In this document: in pieces, positions 63,589 to 64,000 of the stretch
How positions within the stretch are numbered: the stretch's first letter is position 1
How the letters are laid out: the number at the start of each line of letters is the position of its first letter
Source: Pyrenophora tritici-repentis
Lineage: Eukaryota; Ascomycota; Dothideomycetes; Pleosporales; Pleosporaceae
Direction of reading: 5' to 3'
Assembly (NCBI RefSeq): GCF_003171515.1
Contig: NC_089390.1
Span: forward strand, 2,976,001 to 3,040,000
DNA length: 64,000 nt
The notes under the pieces: model-generated
The model's database searches: none
What the model was told of the DNA's origin: nothing
The model's input: the letters and a program-made list of their open reading frames with translations, nothing else
Translations under genes and position numbers: made by a program

Positions 63589-64000
63589 GTTGTTGAATTA
63601 AGGTTGTTGATCTGTTGTTGAGGGAGACAAATAGGTAATGAAGGACCACCAGCAAAGACTCGCTTTGAATTCGATTATTAAAATATTTGTCTAAGGTCCA
63701 ACCAGGGACTGAGAAGAGAAAACCGTAAGGAATGTGGTTTGGGTATTAAGTACGGAGGAAGGTAGAAGAAGCTCGCCGAGGATGATACAACAGAAAACGA
63801 GTATGGAAACAAGGTGGGCGGCCAATGGACCTTATACAAGCAGCGGCAGCTCCTAGGTCACACCTGAGACACCATGTCAGTATCCGGAGAACGGATGTAG
63901 AGCTTGTGGCAGACTACAGGATCCCGCCCACGCACCGGCTCCCTCACCAGATTCGTGACCATTCAAGCTTCAGTAGCTTGGCGTGTCGGCCCATTGATCT
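63589..64000. promoter_or_regulatory. Upstream region of the ferritin-like gene
   Basis: Contains the promoter of the Rds1-type gene; the motif ATTAAAATATTTG near 63676-63688 lies about 90-100 bp before its start on the minus strand. No other gene is seen to the window end. Confidence 0.4.

Noticed and set aside
1..64000. Search for transposons, secondary-metabolite cluster, CRISPR or viral insertions
   Set aside because: No transposase, reverse transcriptase, PKS, NRPS, terpene synthase, direct-repeat array or viral gene could be recognised anywhere in the window.

Overview
The window is 64 kb of nuclear DNA from a filamentous ascomycete. It carries 26 protein genes on both strands, most broken by introns of about 45-75 nt with GT..AG ends and often a CTAAC/CTAAT-like branch site. 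The gene set (Trs65, Sld3, Iml2, Rds1-type ferritin-like protein, MTR-like permease, alkaline ceramidase) is that of Pezizomycotina. A Dothideomycete of the order Pleosporales is my inference from protein flavour and from Tyr167 in beta-tubulin; I cannot name a species. I see no transposon, CRISPR array, rRNA or convincing tRNA, and no secondary-metabolite cluster.

Layout. 0-10 kb: end of an unidentified gene, PRP40 (-) and TRS65 (+) sharing a 179 bp promoter, an Mpv17/PMP22 protein (+), phosphoglycerate kinase (+) and the tiny proteasome subunit gene SEM1 (-). 10-16 kb: IML2 (+), a 2.1 kb stretch without a recognisable gene, and an ankyrin protein (-). 16-26 kb: PAP2 lipid phosphatase (+) facing OPI3 (-), an amino-acid permease (-) and the pseudokinase SCY1 (-). 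26-33 kb: branched-chain aminotransferase (+), a mitochondrial-type double HMG-box protein (+) and a CLC chloride transporter (+). 33-41 kb: beta-tubulin (-), alkaline ceramidase (-), prefoldin 1 (+), a branched-chain 2-oxoacid dehydrogenase E2 (-) and a secreted MRJP/yellow-like protein (-). 41-57 kb: SLD3 (+), an unidentified Ser-rich protein (+) and a giant low-complexity protein of about 2,400 residues (+). 57-64 kb: casein kinase 2 beta (-), a Bsc6-like MFS transporter (-) and an Rds1-type ferritin-like secreted protein (-).

The genes are mostly housekeeping and independently transcribed. Loose functional pairs are the aminotransferase and E2 (valine/leucine/isoleucine breakdown) and the lipid phosphatase with OPI3 and ceramidase (lipid metabolism). 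Gene models were assembled by hand from reading frame, splice signals and family conservation; where every exon is given, the summed exon lengths are divisible by three.

Most interesting observations: (1) the first intron of CK2 beta would be 412 nt if spliced simply, but it holds two coding-like exons bounded by normal short introns, which together add exactly 85 in-frame codons with a CxxC...CxH pattern; (2) beta-tubulin has Tyr at position 167, a known benzimidazole-resistance position; (3) the giant protein repeats a Trp/Gly motif followed by a lysine cluster about fifteen times; (4) Sld3 has six full-consensus CDK sites in its C-terminal half; (5) a yellow/MRJP-type secreted protein occurs in a fungus.
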